This document shows positions 8,828-18,070 of a DNA stretch of 64,000 bases, piece after piece. This DNA comes from Aliisedimentitalea scapharcae (GTDB lineage Bacteria > Pseudomonadota > Alphaproteobacteria > Rhodobacterales > Rhodobacteraceae), in assembly GCF_045277565.1 (NCBI RefSeq), contig NZ_CP123584.1, positions 3,906,001 through 3,970,000 on the forward strand, read 5' to 3'. Both the position numbers and the translations under genes were made by a program. Numbering within the stretch: the stretch's first letter is position 1; every line of letters begins with the position of its first letter. The notes under the pieces are model-generated. The model was given only the letters and a program-made list of their open reading frames with translations, had not been told where the DNA came from and ran no database searches.

Positions 8828-9000
8828 GCGCCGGATTTCGGCTGCCAAAGGGAATCCGGTGTCACGGCCGCAACGCTGTCATTCCGGAGCCGCCCCCGCG
8901 ACTGTAAGCGGTGAGCGCCTGTCCAATTGCCACTTGATCCTTTTGGATCGGGGAAGGCGGGCAAAGCGCCATGATCCGCGAGCCAGGAGACCTGCCGGGT
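8828..9000 (+). ncRNA. Cobalamin riboswitch upstream of cbtBA
   Basis: The block has the conserved elements of the cobalamin riboswitch in order: GGGAATCCGGTG (8850-8861), CCCCCGCGACTGTAAGCGG (about 8894-8912), GCCACT, GGGGAAGGCG (about 8950-8959) and the B12-box end GCGAGCCAGGAGACCTGCC (8978-8996). The cbtB ribosome-binding site begins about 35 bases later, so high cobalamin should switch off translation or transcription of the transporter genes. The stretch 8636-8827 between the glycosyltransferase stop and the riboswitch holds nothing else I recognise, apart from the promoter that must lie there. Confidence 0.93.
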
Positions 9001-9046
9001 AACGAACGTACAACACCGTCGGGTGCGACGGCAAGGAGAAGACAAA

Positions 9047-9223
9047 ATGAACGCGCAAGCGACCACCGTTTCCCAGTCCCACAGCAAAGCCGGTTTTGGC
9101 ATTGCTGTTTTTGCAGCTCTGATCGGTTTGGCCATCGTGTCGATCACCGGCCACGTTCAGGCGTCGACCCTGCACGATGCAGCCCATGACGTGCGTCACG
9201 CGACCGGCTTCCCCTGCCACTAA
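9047..9223 (+). CDS. cbtB: Cobalt transporter subunit CbtB
   Basis: A 58-residue single-pass membrane protein. One hydrophobic helix (FGIAVFAALIGLAIVSI) is followed by the CbtB C-terminal metal-binding signature HDxRHxxGFPCH right at the end. An AAGGAG Shine-Dalgarno at 9033-9038 precedes the ATG at 9047, which decides against the upstream GTG/ATG options. It is the small subunit of the CbtAB cobalt importer that supplies cobalamin synthesis. It sits directly under the cobalamin riboswitch and four bases before cbtA. Confidence 0.95.
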   Translation: MNAQATTVSQSHSKAGFGIAVFAALIGLAIVSITGHVQASTLHDAAHDVRHATGFPCH

Positions 9224-9227
9224 GCTG

Positions 9228-9929
9228 ATGTTCACACGGATTTTGACCAGCGCGTTGTTCGCTGGTGCTGCAGCAGGGCTGATAACCGCCCTGCTGCAGT
9301 TGTATTTTGTACAGCCTGTTCTGCTGCATGCCGAGCTGTACGAAGGGGGGGATCTGGTTCATTTCGGGTCGTCATCAACGGTGTCGGCGCATCAGGACGT
9401 GAGCGGTTTTGAAGCCGTGCGCGACGGGTTGAGCGTGGTCTTTACCATGCTTGTCTACTCCGGCTATGCTATGGTTCTGGTGGCGCTGATGTCCCAGGCC
9501 GAAGAGCGCGGTGCCACCATCAATGGGCGCACAGGTCTGATGTGGGGTGTCGCGGGCTTTGTCGCTGTGCATTTCGCACCCGGGTTTTCGCTTGCCCCAG
9601 AAGTTCCCGGTGTTGCCGCCGCCGACGTTGGTGACCGCCAGATCTGGTGGTTCGCCACGGTGCTGACTGCGACCCTGGCCATGTGGTTGATTGCCTTTGG
9701 CAAATCCTGGACCGCCTGGGGGGCTGCTGCGATCCTGTTGCTGGCACCGCATGTGATCGGCGCACCGGAGCCTGCGGTGTTTACCGGTCCTGTCCCAACG
9801 GAAATCGGGGCCCATTTTGCCGCACGCGCCTTTGGCGTTGGCATGGTTGCCTGGGTTCTGCTCGGATGTCTGGCCGGATACTTCTGGCAACGCGAAGGCA
9901 CAGGCTCGGCCAATGGTCAGGCCGCCTAA
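9228..9929 (+). CDS. cbtA: Cobalt transporter subunit CbtA
   Basis: A 233-residue polytopic membrane protein, the CbtA subunit of the predicted cobalt importer. Start MFTRILTSALFAGAAAG with an N-terminal helix; about five hydrophobic segments can be seen, with MWGVAGFVAVHFAPGFSLAPE and PGVAAADVGDRQIWW between them as in other CbtA proteins, and QLYFVQPVLLHAELYE after helix 1. The longer frame from 9177 overlaps cbtB and is not needed. Expression should follow the same riboswitch as cbtB. Confidence 0.94.
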   Translation: MFTRILTSALFAGAAAGLITALLQLYFVQPVLLHAELYEGGDLVHFGSSSTVSAHQDVSGFEAVRDGLSVVFTMLVYSGYAMVLVALMSQAEERGATINGRTGLMWGVAGFVAVHFAPGFSLAPEVPGVAAADVGDRQIWWFATVLTATLAMWLIAFGKSWTAWGAAAILLLAPHVIGAPEPAVFTGPVPTEIGAHFAARAFGVGMVAWVLLGCLAGYFWQREGTGSANGQAA

Positions 9930-10025
9930 ATCGCGGATTTGACCGCCGGTCCCTATCGCTCTGCGAGCGTCGCCACTCTTTGGGGGCGCTCGTCTCATTT
10001 TTTCGGACCCCAAGGACCAAATACC

Positions 10026-10553
10026 ATGGATCGCTCCATTCCTCTCCTGCTGATCGGCCTCGTTTTTGGTGGCGGCATCGGCTTCACCATTGCCGCCGGA
10101 AATGGGATCACTTTTGACGGCCACGACCATGGCGACCCCGGCCAGCACGGCGGCTCAACAGCACAACATGCCGACGCGACCTCTGGGAACGGATCTGGGC
10201 ACGGATCCGGCCACAACCACGACGAAATGGTGTCTGTCGCGGACGACGGCGCGGCACCAACGCTGACGCTCGCCGTGCACAAGGATCCTGCCGCTGGCTG
10301 GAATCTCAACATCCAGACAGAAAATTTCCGCTTTGCACCTGAAAACGCCTCGACCGCACATGTAGAGGGCGAAGGGCATGCCCACGTTTACATAAATGGC
10401 GTCAAACTGGGCCGCTATTACGCAGATTGGCTGCATCTGTCTGCCCTGCCCAAAGGCCAGGTCGAGGTCAAAGTGACCCTGAACAGCAATGATCACAAGA
10501 TGCTTGCCGTGGGTGCCACACCTTTGAGCCAGACGCTGACAATCGAGAACTGA
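10026..10553 (+). CDS. Histidine-rich exported metal-binding protein in the cbt operon
   Basis: A 175-residue protein with an N-terminal membrane anchor or signal (IPLLLIGLVFGGGIGFTIAAG). A histidine/glycine-rich linker follows (residues ~30-70: GHDHGDPGQHGG, GHGSGHNHDE), then a compact domain of about 95 residues containing HVEGEGHAHVYINGVKLGRYY, which looks like a small beta-sandwich. The histidine tract should bind Co, Ni, Cu or Zn in the periplasm. It follows cbtA by about 95 bases on the same strand and is probably co-transcribed, so a periplasmic cobalt chaperone or buffer is my inference. I do not recognise a named family for the C-terminal domain. Confidence 0.75.
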   Translation: MDRSIPLLLIGLVFGGGIGFTIAAGNGITFDGHDHGDPGQHGGSTAQHADATSGNGSGHGSGHNHDEMVSVADDGAAPTLTLAVHKDPAAGWNLNIQTENFRFAPENASTAHVEGEGHAHVYINGVKLGRYYADWLHLSALPKGQVEVKVTLNSNDHKMLAVGATPLSQTLTIEN

Positions 10554-10600
10554 TCACTCCGCAACGTTGCCGCCCCGTGCTGCCGTCTGTCGCGCGCGAT

Positions 10601-10642
10601 CAGGCACCGCCTGGGCCGGTTTACCGGGTCAGGCGGTGCCTG
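10601..10642. terminator. Hairpin between convergent histidine-rich and DUF1636 genes
   Basis: CAGGCACCGCCTG (10601-10613) and its exact reverse complement (10630-10642) form a perfect 13-bp stem with a 16-base loop, placed between two convergent genes. No clear T-run follows on either strand, so it may be a transcript-end stabiliser rather than a classic intrinsic terminator. Confidence 0.6.
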
Positions 10643-10710
10643 GCCCAACGGGTCCTGGCGCATCTCTGATGCGTCTGGACCGGGCGGGAGCCCCCCGGGG
10701 CTGCCCAGTC

Positions 10711-11064
10711 TCAGCACAGGGCCGCGATCCGCCCCTTCAGGCAAAAGCGCAACCGACCACAAGGGCGCGCATCCTCAATCCACCCCTGGGGGGCGTCCAG
10801 ATAGACCCCGACCGTTTCCAGAATATCCGACCGATCCGTCTCGGGCTGAACACCTGCAAAGAAATAGGTGGCCCGCCCTGCCCCCTGCAACGCCATCGTG
10901 GTCGGGTTGGCACATCCATTCAGACACGCCTGATCGCACAGCTGAACCTGTCCCGGCCAACGCAGGTCCAGCGCCGCCTGCAACCCGTCGCGAAACGACC
11001 GGTCCGCTGCCGACTTGCAGGTCGTGCACAGCACCAGTTGCACCTGAGTTCGGATCTCTGTCAT
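10711..11064 (-). CDS. DUF1636 family cysteine-rich protein
   Basis: A 117-residue protein with the DUF1636 pattern: LVLCTTCKSAADRSF at the N-terminus and VQLCDQACLNGCANPTT in the middle, four to five cysteines in a thioredoxin-like ferredoxin arrangement. The family is common in alphaproteobacteria next to cobalamin synthesis or metal genes; its biochemical role is not established. The ATG at 11064 is preferred because the earlier start lies inside the DUF1523 gene. It is the last gene of a minus-strand unit, 8 bases after DUF1523, and faces the cobalt-transport operon. Confidence 0.85.
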   Translation of the reverse strand: MTEIRTQVQLVLCTTCKSAADRSFRDGLQAALDLRWPGQVQLCDQACLNGCANPTTMALQGAGRATYFFAGVQPETDRSDILETVGVYLDAPQGWIEDARPCGRLRFCLKGRIAALC

Positions 11065-11072
11065 CGGGTCGC

Positions 11073-11717
11073 TTACTTCGACTTCCAGCTGTCCAGCCAC
11101 CGACGGATCCGGCCCCGGCGTTCCGAAATCGCATCCCCCGCCGCATAAAGACTGTCTTCGACATCCTCGATCATCGGATCAATACGGGCCTGCCGGAACC
11201 GGCGCCACCGCACCCAGATCGCCCAGACAATGCCAGCGAGAATCGTCAGAAAGACGATATTGAACCAGTTGACCGGGCTGTGATCGGGCCCCGCCACAGG
11301 TTTGATCGAAATCGCATTCGGAAAGATCGACAGGAATTCATTGCGCCAGCCATAATGCATGACCGACACCCACTCGGGATCCGATTTGGTCGAAATCCGG
11401 TCATTCGCTTCGGTATACAGGTTGGCGGTGTCGAACTTGAAATAGAACGGCCAGCCCCACCCGGTATCTTCGTTGCGATAGACAATTGCCCGGTTGCTGG
11501 GCCTCACCGCCTGAATGAATTGAACGTCGCGGCTGATCAGGTTCACCGACTGATCATCCGGAACCGCCCAAAACATCCGGGTCCAGTCGTTCAGCTCCTG
11601 TCGTTCTTCATAGGTATTGACGATCCGCACCGTGTCATGACTGGGCAGCGCATAATGCAGGACTGACCCGACGGTGCCCCAGAAAAGCAGAATGATCGCC
11701 CATTTGATATAGACCAT
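11073..11717 (-). CDS. DUF1523 family membrane protein
   Basis: A 214-residue protein with an N-terminal transmembrane helix (IKWAIILLFWGTVGSVL), an extracytoplasmic domain of about 130 residues (TVRIVNTYEERQELNDW, FFKFDTANLYTEAND with PFYFKF), a second transmembrane helix (NWFNIVFLTILAGIVWAIWV) and a basic cytoplasmic tail. This matches DUF1523, a Roseobacter-type family of unknown function. It lies between the small membrane protein and DUF1636, all within a few bases of each other, so it is part of one transcription unit that starts upstream with the DUF6638-like gene. Confidence 0.85.
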   Translation of the reverse strand: MVYIKWAIILLFWGTVGSVLHYALPSHDTVRIVNTYEERQELNDWTRMFWAVPDDQSVNLISRDVQFIQAVRPSNRAIVYRNEDTGWGWPFYFKFDTANLYTEANDRISTKSDPEWVSVMHYGWRNEFLSIFPNAISIKPVAGPDHSPVNWFNIVFLTILAGIVWAIWVRWRRFRQARIDPMIEDVEDSLYAAGDAISERRGRIRRWLDSWKSK

Positions 11718-11729
11718 GGTTTGAGGTCC

Positions 11730-11999
11730 TCACATAAAATTCCGAATATAGATCAAGGCCACGATACCCGCCCACGGCACGATATAGACCCCGAGAATAA
11801 GCTTGCGGCGAAACGAGGCATCATAGCGTTTCAACCCGCGTTCAACAAAGATATCCTTGTCGCCCTTCATGGCGTCCTTCTTGTCCCAATGCGCCTCAAG
11901 CTTGCCTTTGCGCACCGACCGGGAATAGAGCGACAACCCGATATAGGCAATCGTCTGAATGAACAGCAGGACAACAAGCAGGCGAAACAGCGCAAACAT
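11730..11999 (-). CDS. Small two-helix membrane protein
   Basis: An 89-residue protein with hydrophobic segments at both ends (FRLLVVLLFIQTIAYIGLSLY and ILGVYIVPWAGIVALIYI) and a charged cytoplasmic or periplasmic loop between them (KKDAMKGDKDIFVERGLKRYD). No family recognised. The start is one base from the stop of the DUF6638-like gene and the stop is 12 bases before DUF1523, so it belongs to the same operon and probably to the same complex. Confidence 0.75.
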   Translation of the reverse strand: MFALFRLLVVLLFIQTIAYIGLSLYSRSVRKGKLEAHWDKKDAMKGDKDIFVERGLKRYDASFRRKLILGVYIVPWAGIVALIYIRNFM

Positions 12000-12000
12000 C

Positions 12001-13362
12001 TCAACGTCTCCTTACAGCACCCCAGGGACCGACGCGGTCGATCAGGTCATCGCGACGTCCCGGCTTTGGGGGCGGCTCCGGGGTGCGGCCGCTCATGTCG
12101 GGTTCATGTCCAAACAGTGCCGCGCGCGCGCCCGCCTTGTCCACCGCATATTCCGAGGCCAGAAACTCTGCAACATAGGCTTTCTTGGGCTCGGGCCAGG
12201 TGCTGTAGGATTCGTAGAACAGGGGTTTGTGGCAAATGAACAATTGGCGGATGTCCAACGGACATAGCTCTGCCAAAAGCATATTGACCAGATCCCGATC
12301 CGGCGTGTCCGCAGCGCGCAACGTATAAAAATACCCGGGGTGATCCGAACTGACCCGCGGCCACCCGCCGCCGGTTTCCGCCCAACGGACCATGGCAGCC
12401 AACAGATCGTATTCGACCGGCAATTCTCCAACATGCGCCCGCGCCAGCCGCCGCAAATCCGATCGCGACCGCCCGGTCAGATTCAGGCCCTTGCGGCTCA
12501 ACGTATCCGCGACAATGAAATCCATCTTTTGGCGCAGGATCGCCGCACCATCCACACCGCGCGCCTTGACCACCGGTTCGGCCAACCCATTATAGTCCAG
12601 AAATTTGGCAATCCGGTTTCGGTCGCTCATGTCAAAGACGTATTTGATCGGCAGCTCCTCTGTCGGCCGTGGCCCGCTGGTGATCATCGCGGGGTGGTCC
12701 ACCCCTTGAAACAGATAGATCCCGCCGAAATGCGCCGTCCAGAAATTGCGCTGCTCGAATGTTTCATGCTTCAGGTGCACAGGGTTGCGGGACACATCAC
12801 CGGTCTGCTTGGCCGTTTCAATCATTTCGGCGATCAATACATCGTCAAACCAGCCATCCTCTTCGGTCTTGAACCGTTCGACCAGCCCGGCAAGGTGATC
12901 GGCCTGGGCAATGGTTCCCCTGGTCGTGTCGGCCTCGACCCGGATCTGACGGATGTCGAACAGGCGCGCAGGTGTCTCAACGCTGAACACCGAATTGACC
13001 AGTTCGCCCGCCACGGCATCTGTGGCGGTCAGGGCAAACAGCTGTGCCAGATTGCGCGCGATGAACTGCTGCAGGATATCCCGGCTGGTCGAAAATTTCG
13101 CGTCCAGCAGCGGCGCATTCTTCTGTTCGGGTGTGAGCAGAATGAACTGCCGATTGACCCCATTGGGATTGAGATACAGCGGATCGCCCAGCTCCTGCGC
13201 GATCTCGGGCGAAAACCCGGAGATGTCGACGTGAAAATCGCCAAGCCCGGTTTGCTTGCCGGACAAATGCTCCAGTGCCCGATTGTAACGGTCGATCAGG
13301 GCAGGGCTTGAGACATGGATCAGGTTACCAAACATCAACCCGGTCTGGATGAGACGTTTCAC
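12001..13362 (-). CDS. DUF6638-like conserved protein of unknown function
   Basis: A 453-residue soluble protein without signal peptide or membrane helix (the N-terminal MKRLIQTGLMFGNLIHVSSP is only weakly hydrophobic). From memory it corresponds to the Rhodobacterales family DUF6638; I could not check. Recognisable stretches are VFDMSDRNRIAKFLDYNGL and FICHKPLFYESY; the C-terminus is proline- and arginine-rich. It heads a tight four-gene unit (this gene, small membrane protein, DUF1523, DUF1636). In my recollection the family tends to sit near AAA+ ATPase genes like the one at 19262-21199, here separated from it by about 5.9 kb. Confidence 0.7.
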   Translation of the reverse strand: MKRLIQTGLMFGNLIHVSSPALIDRYNRALEHLSGKQTGLGDFHVDISGFSPEIAQELGDPLYLNPNGVNRQFILLTPEQKNAPLLDAKFSTSRDILQQFIARNLAQLFALTATDAVAGELVNSVFSVETPARLFDIRQIRVEADTTRGTIAQADHLAGLVERFKTEEDGWFDDVLIAEMIETAKQTGDVSRNPVHLKHETFEQRNFWTAHFGGIYLFQGVDHPAMITSGPRPTEELPIKYVFDMSDRNRIAKFLDYNGLAEPVVKARGVDGAAILRQKMDFIVADTLSRKGLNLTGRSRSDLRRLARAHVGELPVEYDLLAAMVRWAETGGGWPRVSSDHPGYFYTLRAADTPDRDLVNMLLAELCPLDIRQLFICHKPLFYESYSTWPEPKKAYVAEFLASEYAVDKAGARAALFGHEPDMSGRTPEPPPKPGRRDDLIDRVGPWGAVRRR

Positions 13363-13813
13363 TTTGCTTTCCCTTCAGAAATGTCCCGGCGTAAAATGGC
13401 CCTACGCCTGTTCTCCAATTCAACCAGCCCCTGAAAAGGGACCGCTGCGGCACCCAATCTACCACCAGCCCAGTCTAAACGAACCACAGACCCAAATGAT
13501 ACATCACAGTCTGGCGCTCAATCCCAATTTTGCACCACGCAAACCTTCTCAGAACGCGGCAACGCGGGTTGGACGTTCGGGGCAACATCTCTGTCCGGTC
13601 GCCGCATCTGACGTTTCATGTTCCTGAAATAAATGAATTCAAAGAGTGGATTACAAGGCAACGCATCTTTTCGCCGCACGCTTTGCCCTATGGCTTGGTA
13701 CTGCGGTTCCTCCTTTGCGCGCCGTATTGAGACAAGACAGCCCACCCAGGGACGCGCAGTAGGTGGCGGTGGTGGGGTGGTTTACAGCGGGCCAAGTGTG
13801 ACAGGTTACATCC
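13363..13813. other. Intergenic stretch, no gene recognised
   Basis: This 451-base gap between the RTX gene end and the DUF6638-like gene start holds only short frames on both strands (up to about 90 codons) that overlap one another and resemble nothing I know. The part next to 13362 should carry the promoter of the DUF6638 unit. A G-rich run (GGTGGCGGTGGTGGGGTGG, about 13762-13780) lies just past the RTX stop. Confidence 0.6.
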
Positions 13814-16800
13814 TCAGATCAACAGATCGAATGTGTCCGTTCCGATCTGGATGTTGATCGCGCTCTGACCGCCGCCATCGACCAGCGCCCAGATGATCTG
13901 TTCGGTGGGTTTGTAGATCACGAACGCCTCTTGCACCGTGTCATCGCCTGACCGTTCGCCCGCGTCATTGGCGGTATGGGCCAGGTTGACCTGGAAGTCG
14001 CCCGCCGTGGCGGGGACACCGCCCCAAAACAGCACGTCGCCTTCGGTGGACAGGTAATCCTGCAGCCAGTCCGATCCGTGGCCCTCGACACCGGCATGGA
14101 AGAACTTGTCCGCGCCAGAGCCGCCATTGATCCGGTCGCTGCCAAAGCCGCCGTTGACAAAATCATTGCCCGCGCCGCCAAACACCAGATCGGAAAACGC
14201 CGAGCCGGTGATCACGTCATCGCCGTCCTGGCCCTGCAGGTCATCAACACCCGCGCCACCGGCGATGGTATCGTTGCCCTCCTGACCAAACACCTGGTCG
14301 TTGCCCGCGCCCGCGTCCACGCTGTCATCGCCCGCTCCGGCAAAGACCACATCGCGCAGGTCAGCATCCGTGGCCCCGCCCTGAATGGTGTCATTGCCTT
14401 CGCCACCGTTCAGCGTATCGGCGCCATCACCCCCGTTGATGATGTCATTGCCGGCATTCCCGACCAGACGGTCGTTGTCGCCCAGACCGGTGATCGTGTC
14501 GTTGCCTTCGGCCCCGATCAGAACATCGCGCCCCGGTGTCCCCGTCAGGTTCAACGCGCCTGGCGTGATCGGACCTGTGGCAGCGCTGGTGACGCTTTCA
14601 TCCGTTCCAAAGGTGTCCGTATAGGTGAACACAACCGAAATCTGGCGGCCCACATCGTCGGATGTCAGGGTGTAGGTTTCATTGGTGGCACCCGCAATCG
14701 GGGTGCCATCCCGCAGCCATTGTCCGGCTTCGGTCGATTCGTTGATCCCGTCGGCATCCGCAACCCCCGACGTATCCGCAGTGAGCGTATCGCCGCTTTT
14801 GGTGCCGCCCGAAATCGTCACGGCCCCGGTTGGCAGATCGTTGACATTGGCAACCGCAACCGTCGCCGCGCTGGTCACGGTTTCAGCCGTGCCCGCATTG
14901 TCGGTATAGCCAAAGCGGTACGACATCTGCGCCCCCACATCAGCCTGCGTCAGCGCATAGGTCGTCGCCGTCGCACCAGCCACCGCGACACCATCGCGCA
15001 ACCACTGACCCGACAGGGTCGCCGCATTGATCCCATCCGCATCGCTCACACCAGAAGGATCCGCCGTCAACGTCCCCCCCTGCTCGGCCGTGCCGCTGAT
15101 CACAACCGCTCCAACCGGCGCATCATTCACATCCGCAACAGCCGACGTCGGCGCGCTGGTCACGGTTTCATGGGCACCAAGGCTGTCCGTGAAGGTATAG
15201 ACCACGGACAGGCGTGAACCGACGTCCTCCTGGGTCAGGACATGGCTGGATCCGGTGCTGCCGTCGATATCGACACCGTCGCGTTGCCATTGGAACCCTT
15301 CGGTGCCCGCCACGATCCCATCCGCATCGCGGACCGATGAAATGTCGGCCACCAGGGTCCGCCCCTGCACCGGGGGCAGACCGTCAATGACAACCCCACC
15401 TTCCGGCGCAGCGGACACCGCCTGCAGCTCATAGGCTCCCAGGTCGACGATACCGCCATTGTCCACATCGGGTAAATTGATGGCGCGCGGCGCGCCGGTG
15501 GCGTCGGTCTCCACGCCTTCGAATTGCCTGCCCAAATCCAGCGCCGGATTGGTGACACTGGGGTTCAACGCGACCGTCTGAACCGGCCCGCCATTGTCGG
15601 CCAGGACACCACCGCCGTCGGGTCCCACGGCAGCAAACACCTGTTGTGCGTCCCCACCCACCAGGTTCTGGCCCTCCTGCGTGATGTCACCGGCAATTTC
15701 CGCGTCCGTGCCCGCAGAATTCCCCAGAACCAGAGACAACGTCAGAGTGGACGTCTTTGACGGCAGATTATAAATCCCGCCGCCGCTCTGCGTTGCCGAA
15801 TTTCCGGTCACGGTGCTGTTTTGAAGCGTCAGGCTTCCCCGATTGTGAATTCCGCCACCATCGCCATCGGCAGCATTATCCGCAACCGTGGTATTCATGA
15901 GAAACAAACGCCCCAGATTATAGGCACCGCCGCCGCCCAAACCACCTTTGACGTTGGAGGACACGGTGCTGTCGGTCAGATAGACATAGGCGCTGCGATC
16001 GGTAAAAACACCGCCATTCTGGTTGCCTGACAACGTGCTGCCATCAAAGTACACCCTGGCGACTTGTCCGGCAAAAACACCGCTGCCACCATTGGACAGG
16101 CTTGAGACATTGGTCAATTGAACCGTTGCTCTTGTCGGGTAATACCCGGATCCAAAGTTCCCGTGGACGCTCAGCCCGTTGCCCTCGTTGTTTCTGCTGA
16201 CAACATCGTTCACATGCAGATCGGTCGCCCCTCCATAGCCAAAGGAACTGAACACGGACAAACCCGCCCCGCCATTGTCGAACATCTCGCTGTTGCTGAC
16301 GGTTGCCGTGTCGCAGTTGTACAGGCGCAAACCAGAATTGTCATTCCCGTACAGGGTCAGGTTTGAAAGGCTCAGGGTTTCAACACTGTTGAAAACCAGA
16401 CCGTTTCCCGCACCGGTCACATTGATCGCGCTGACCGACACGACGTCGCCGCTGCTTTCAAGCGCCGTATAACCGCCATTGCCGTCCAACGTCAGATCGG
16501 CCGTGCCATCCCCGTCAAAATCCCCGCTAAGCGTGATGCTGGACGACGACACCAAAGGCGTGCCATCCAAAACAATTGTCGTGTCATTTTCAAACGCTTC
16601 GCCGACCCCGGAGGCAAAAGAAATTACGCTGTGATCCGGGTCAAGATCAGCAAAGGCAAGCGCCTCTCGCAACGACGTCTGATTGTCAAAGGGGTCGACC
16701 ACATCCAACGCGGTCGTAACCGTCAGGCTGCCCGGTTCGACAGGCGGAAAATCACCCTGTGCCTCGACAGCACCTGAATCGGCAACCCCACCGTTATCCA

Positions 16801-17758
16801 CCCCAAAATAATCAATGACGCGCGGTGCACCCGTCGCGTCCAGGTCCAAACCCGTGATCGCGTCGCCAACATCTATGGCGGGATTGTCCGCCGTCTCCTT
16901 CAGAGCGACGGTCTGAACCGGCCCGCCATTATCGGCAAGCGCCCCGCCACCATTGGCGTCCAGAGACTGAAACACGTCCGATACGACACCCGAAACAATG
17001 GTACCATCCCGGATTGCAAAGGCATCGCCATATGACTCGCTGCCAGTTGCCGCTGAATTTCCCAGAATGATGGTATTCGTCGCATCCGCACGACCCGAAA
17101 CATAGGTCCCACCCGTATACAGGCCACCGCCAAAACCGGTTGCCGTGTTCCCGGTAATCGTTGTGTGGAACATCGACACAACGTCGGAATTGTAAATCCC
17201 GCCACCATCGCGCGCCGCATTGCCCTGTATCGTGGTATTGGTCAGGCTCAGCGTGCCGCTGTTGGAAATGCCGCCGCCCCCAAGGTCGGCCGTATTGCCC
17301 GAAACCGTGCTCGACTCGAGCGTCAAGTTGCCCGAATTTCGAATCCCGCCGCCCGCAGTGACCGCAGTACTGTCGCGAACCGTGCTGTCCCTCAGGATCA
17401 CGGTGGCGTCTTCGGAAATGGCAATGCCACCACCGGAGTCTGCATGCCCCCCAGCGACGGTCATTTCCGTCAACGTGACCGCGCCGCTGACGATATTCAA
17501 AACCCGGTCAGAGCCGCTGCCCTGCAAGGTGATATCGGCACCGGGAACGTCATTGAGTCCACCGTCCAGCGTCACATCCTGGGCAATGTCCAATTGCCCC
17601 AGAGACAACGTGATGGTTTCGCCGGCCAACAGCGCATCAAATTCGATCAGATCCGCCCCCGATGACGTTTCCGCCTGCTGCACGGCCTCGCGCAGCGACG
17701 TCACCCCGTCTGTCGCGTCGATCGTATCCAGATGTGTTGTAACAACGAAAGAAGCCAT
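13814..17758 (-). CDS. Large secreted RTX protein: CSLREA beta-helix, Ig-like repeats, calcium-binding nonapeptides
   Basis: A 1314-residue protein. Two CSLREA-type openings are visible (VTSLREAVQQAE near residue 20 and QTSLREALAFAD near 365), each followed by polymorphic right-handed beta-helix repeats rich in SGNTA, GGGIYN and LTLYGN patterns. Three copies of a ~90-residue cadherin/Ig-like repeat follow (each with DADGI, QWLRDG and TLTxDDVG), then about ten RTX nonapeptides (GAEGNDTITG, GGDGADTLNGG) from roughly residue 1075. There is no N-terminal signal peptide, and the extreme C-terminus ends in hydrophobic FDLLI, as expected for type I secretion. Calcium-dependent folding outside the cell and a role in adhesion or biofilm are inferred from the domain set. 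No type I transporter genes are in the window. Confidence 0.9.
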   Translation of the reverse strand: MASFVVTTHLDTIDATDGVTSLREAVQQAETSSGADLIEFDALLAGETITLSLGQLDIAQDVTLDGGLNDVPGADITLQGSGSDRVLNIVSGAVTLTEMTVAGGHADSGGGIAISEDATVILRDSTVRDSTAVTAGGGIRNSGNLTLESSTVSGNTADLGGGGISNSGTLSLTNTTIQGNAARDGGGIYNSDVVSMFHTTITGNTATGFGGGLYTGGTYVSGRADATNTIILGNSAATGSESYGDAFAIRDGTIVSGVVSDVFQSLDANGGGALADNGGPVQTVALKETADNPAIDVGDAITGLDLDATGAPRVIDYFGVDNGGVADSGAVEAQGDFPPVEPGSLTVTTALDVVDPFDNQTSLREALAFADLDPDHSVISFASGVGEAFENDTTIVLDGTPLVSSSSITLSGDFDGDGTADLTLDGNGGYTALESSGDVVSVSAINVTGAGNGLVFNSVETLSLSNLTLYGNDNSGLRLYNCDTATVSNSEMFDNGGAGLSVFSSFGYGGATDLHVNDVVSRNNEGNGLSVHGNFGSGYYPTRATVQLTNVSSLSNGGSGVFAGQVARVYFDGSTLSGNQNGGVFTDRSAYVYLTDSTVSSNVKGGLGGGGAYNLGRLFLMNTTVADNAADGDGGGIHNRGSLTLQNSTVTGNSATQSGGGIYNLPSKTSTLTLSLVLGNSAGTDAEIAGDITQEGQNLVGGDAQQVFAAVGPDGGGVLADNGGPVQTVALNPSVTNPALDLGRQFEGVETDATGAPRAINLPDVDNGGIVDLGAYELQAVSAAPEGGVVIDGLPPVQGRTLVADISSVRDADGIVAGTEGFQWQRDGVDIDGSTGSSHVLTQEDVGSRLSVVYTFTDSLGAHETVTSAPTSAVADVNDAPVGAVVISGTAEQGGTLTADPSGVSDADGINAATLSGQWLRDGVAVAGATATTYALTQADVGAQMSYRFGYTDNAGTAETVTSAATVAVANVNDLPTGAVTISGGTKSGDTLTADTSGVADADGINESTEAGQWLRDGTPIAGATNETYTLTSDDVGRQISVVFTYTDTFGTDESVTSAATGPITPGALNLTGTPGRDVLIGAEGNDTITGLGDNDRLVGNAGNDIINGGDGADTLNGGEGNDTIQGGATDADLRDVVFAGAGDDSVDAGAGNDQVFGQEGNDTIAGGAGVDDLQGQDGDDVITGSAFSDLVFGGAGNDFVNGGFGSDRINGGSGADKFFHAGVEGHGSDWLQDYLSTEGDVLFWGGVPATAGDFQVNLAHTANDAGERSGDDTVQEAFVIYKPTEQIIWALVDGGGQSAINIQIGTDTFDLLI

Positions 17759-18070
17759 TTGGTCTCCGATTTTTACGGGTCAAAACGAATTGCAAAAAAT
17801 ATTGGACGCGCGTTAATTCCGCTGTGCACCCCGCCGCAATTGAAAGCGCCGCATTCAATTCTGTCAACCAGCCGCGCATGTCCGGCCATTTATTTTACAA
17901 ACTATTTATGTAGGCAGTCTCACCGACCCGATTCAATCAGAAATATATCACTGTATCGGCAAATATAACAGCCTGCCCAGTGTCGCACTTCACCGTGATT
18001 TTCCCGCTGATATTGGCCGTTTAATCCCTTTGACGCCAGCCGCCTCCCGGCGCGGCCCCATCCAAAATCT
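17759..18070. other. Upstream region of the RTX gene
   Basis: This is 312 bases of noticeably A/T-richer sequence (for example the TATTTTACAAACTATTTATG area near 17890) between the RTX start and the sulfotransferase stop. It should hold the RTX promoter. No gene or RNA recognised. Confidence 0.5.

Noticed and set aside
8590..9147. 185-codon minus-strand frame
   Set aside because: Runs antisense through the cobalamin riboswitch and the start of cbtB; no family resemblance.
13363..13813. Transposase remnant between DUF6638 and RTX genes
   Set aside because: Short frames on both strands have no recognisable transposase motif and there are no terminal inverted repeats.
13976..15217. 413-codon plus-strand frame antisense to the RTX gene
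   Set aside because: Arises from the repetitive RTX and Ig-like DNA; composition is not protein-like.
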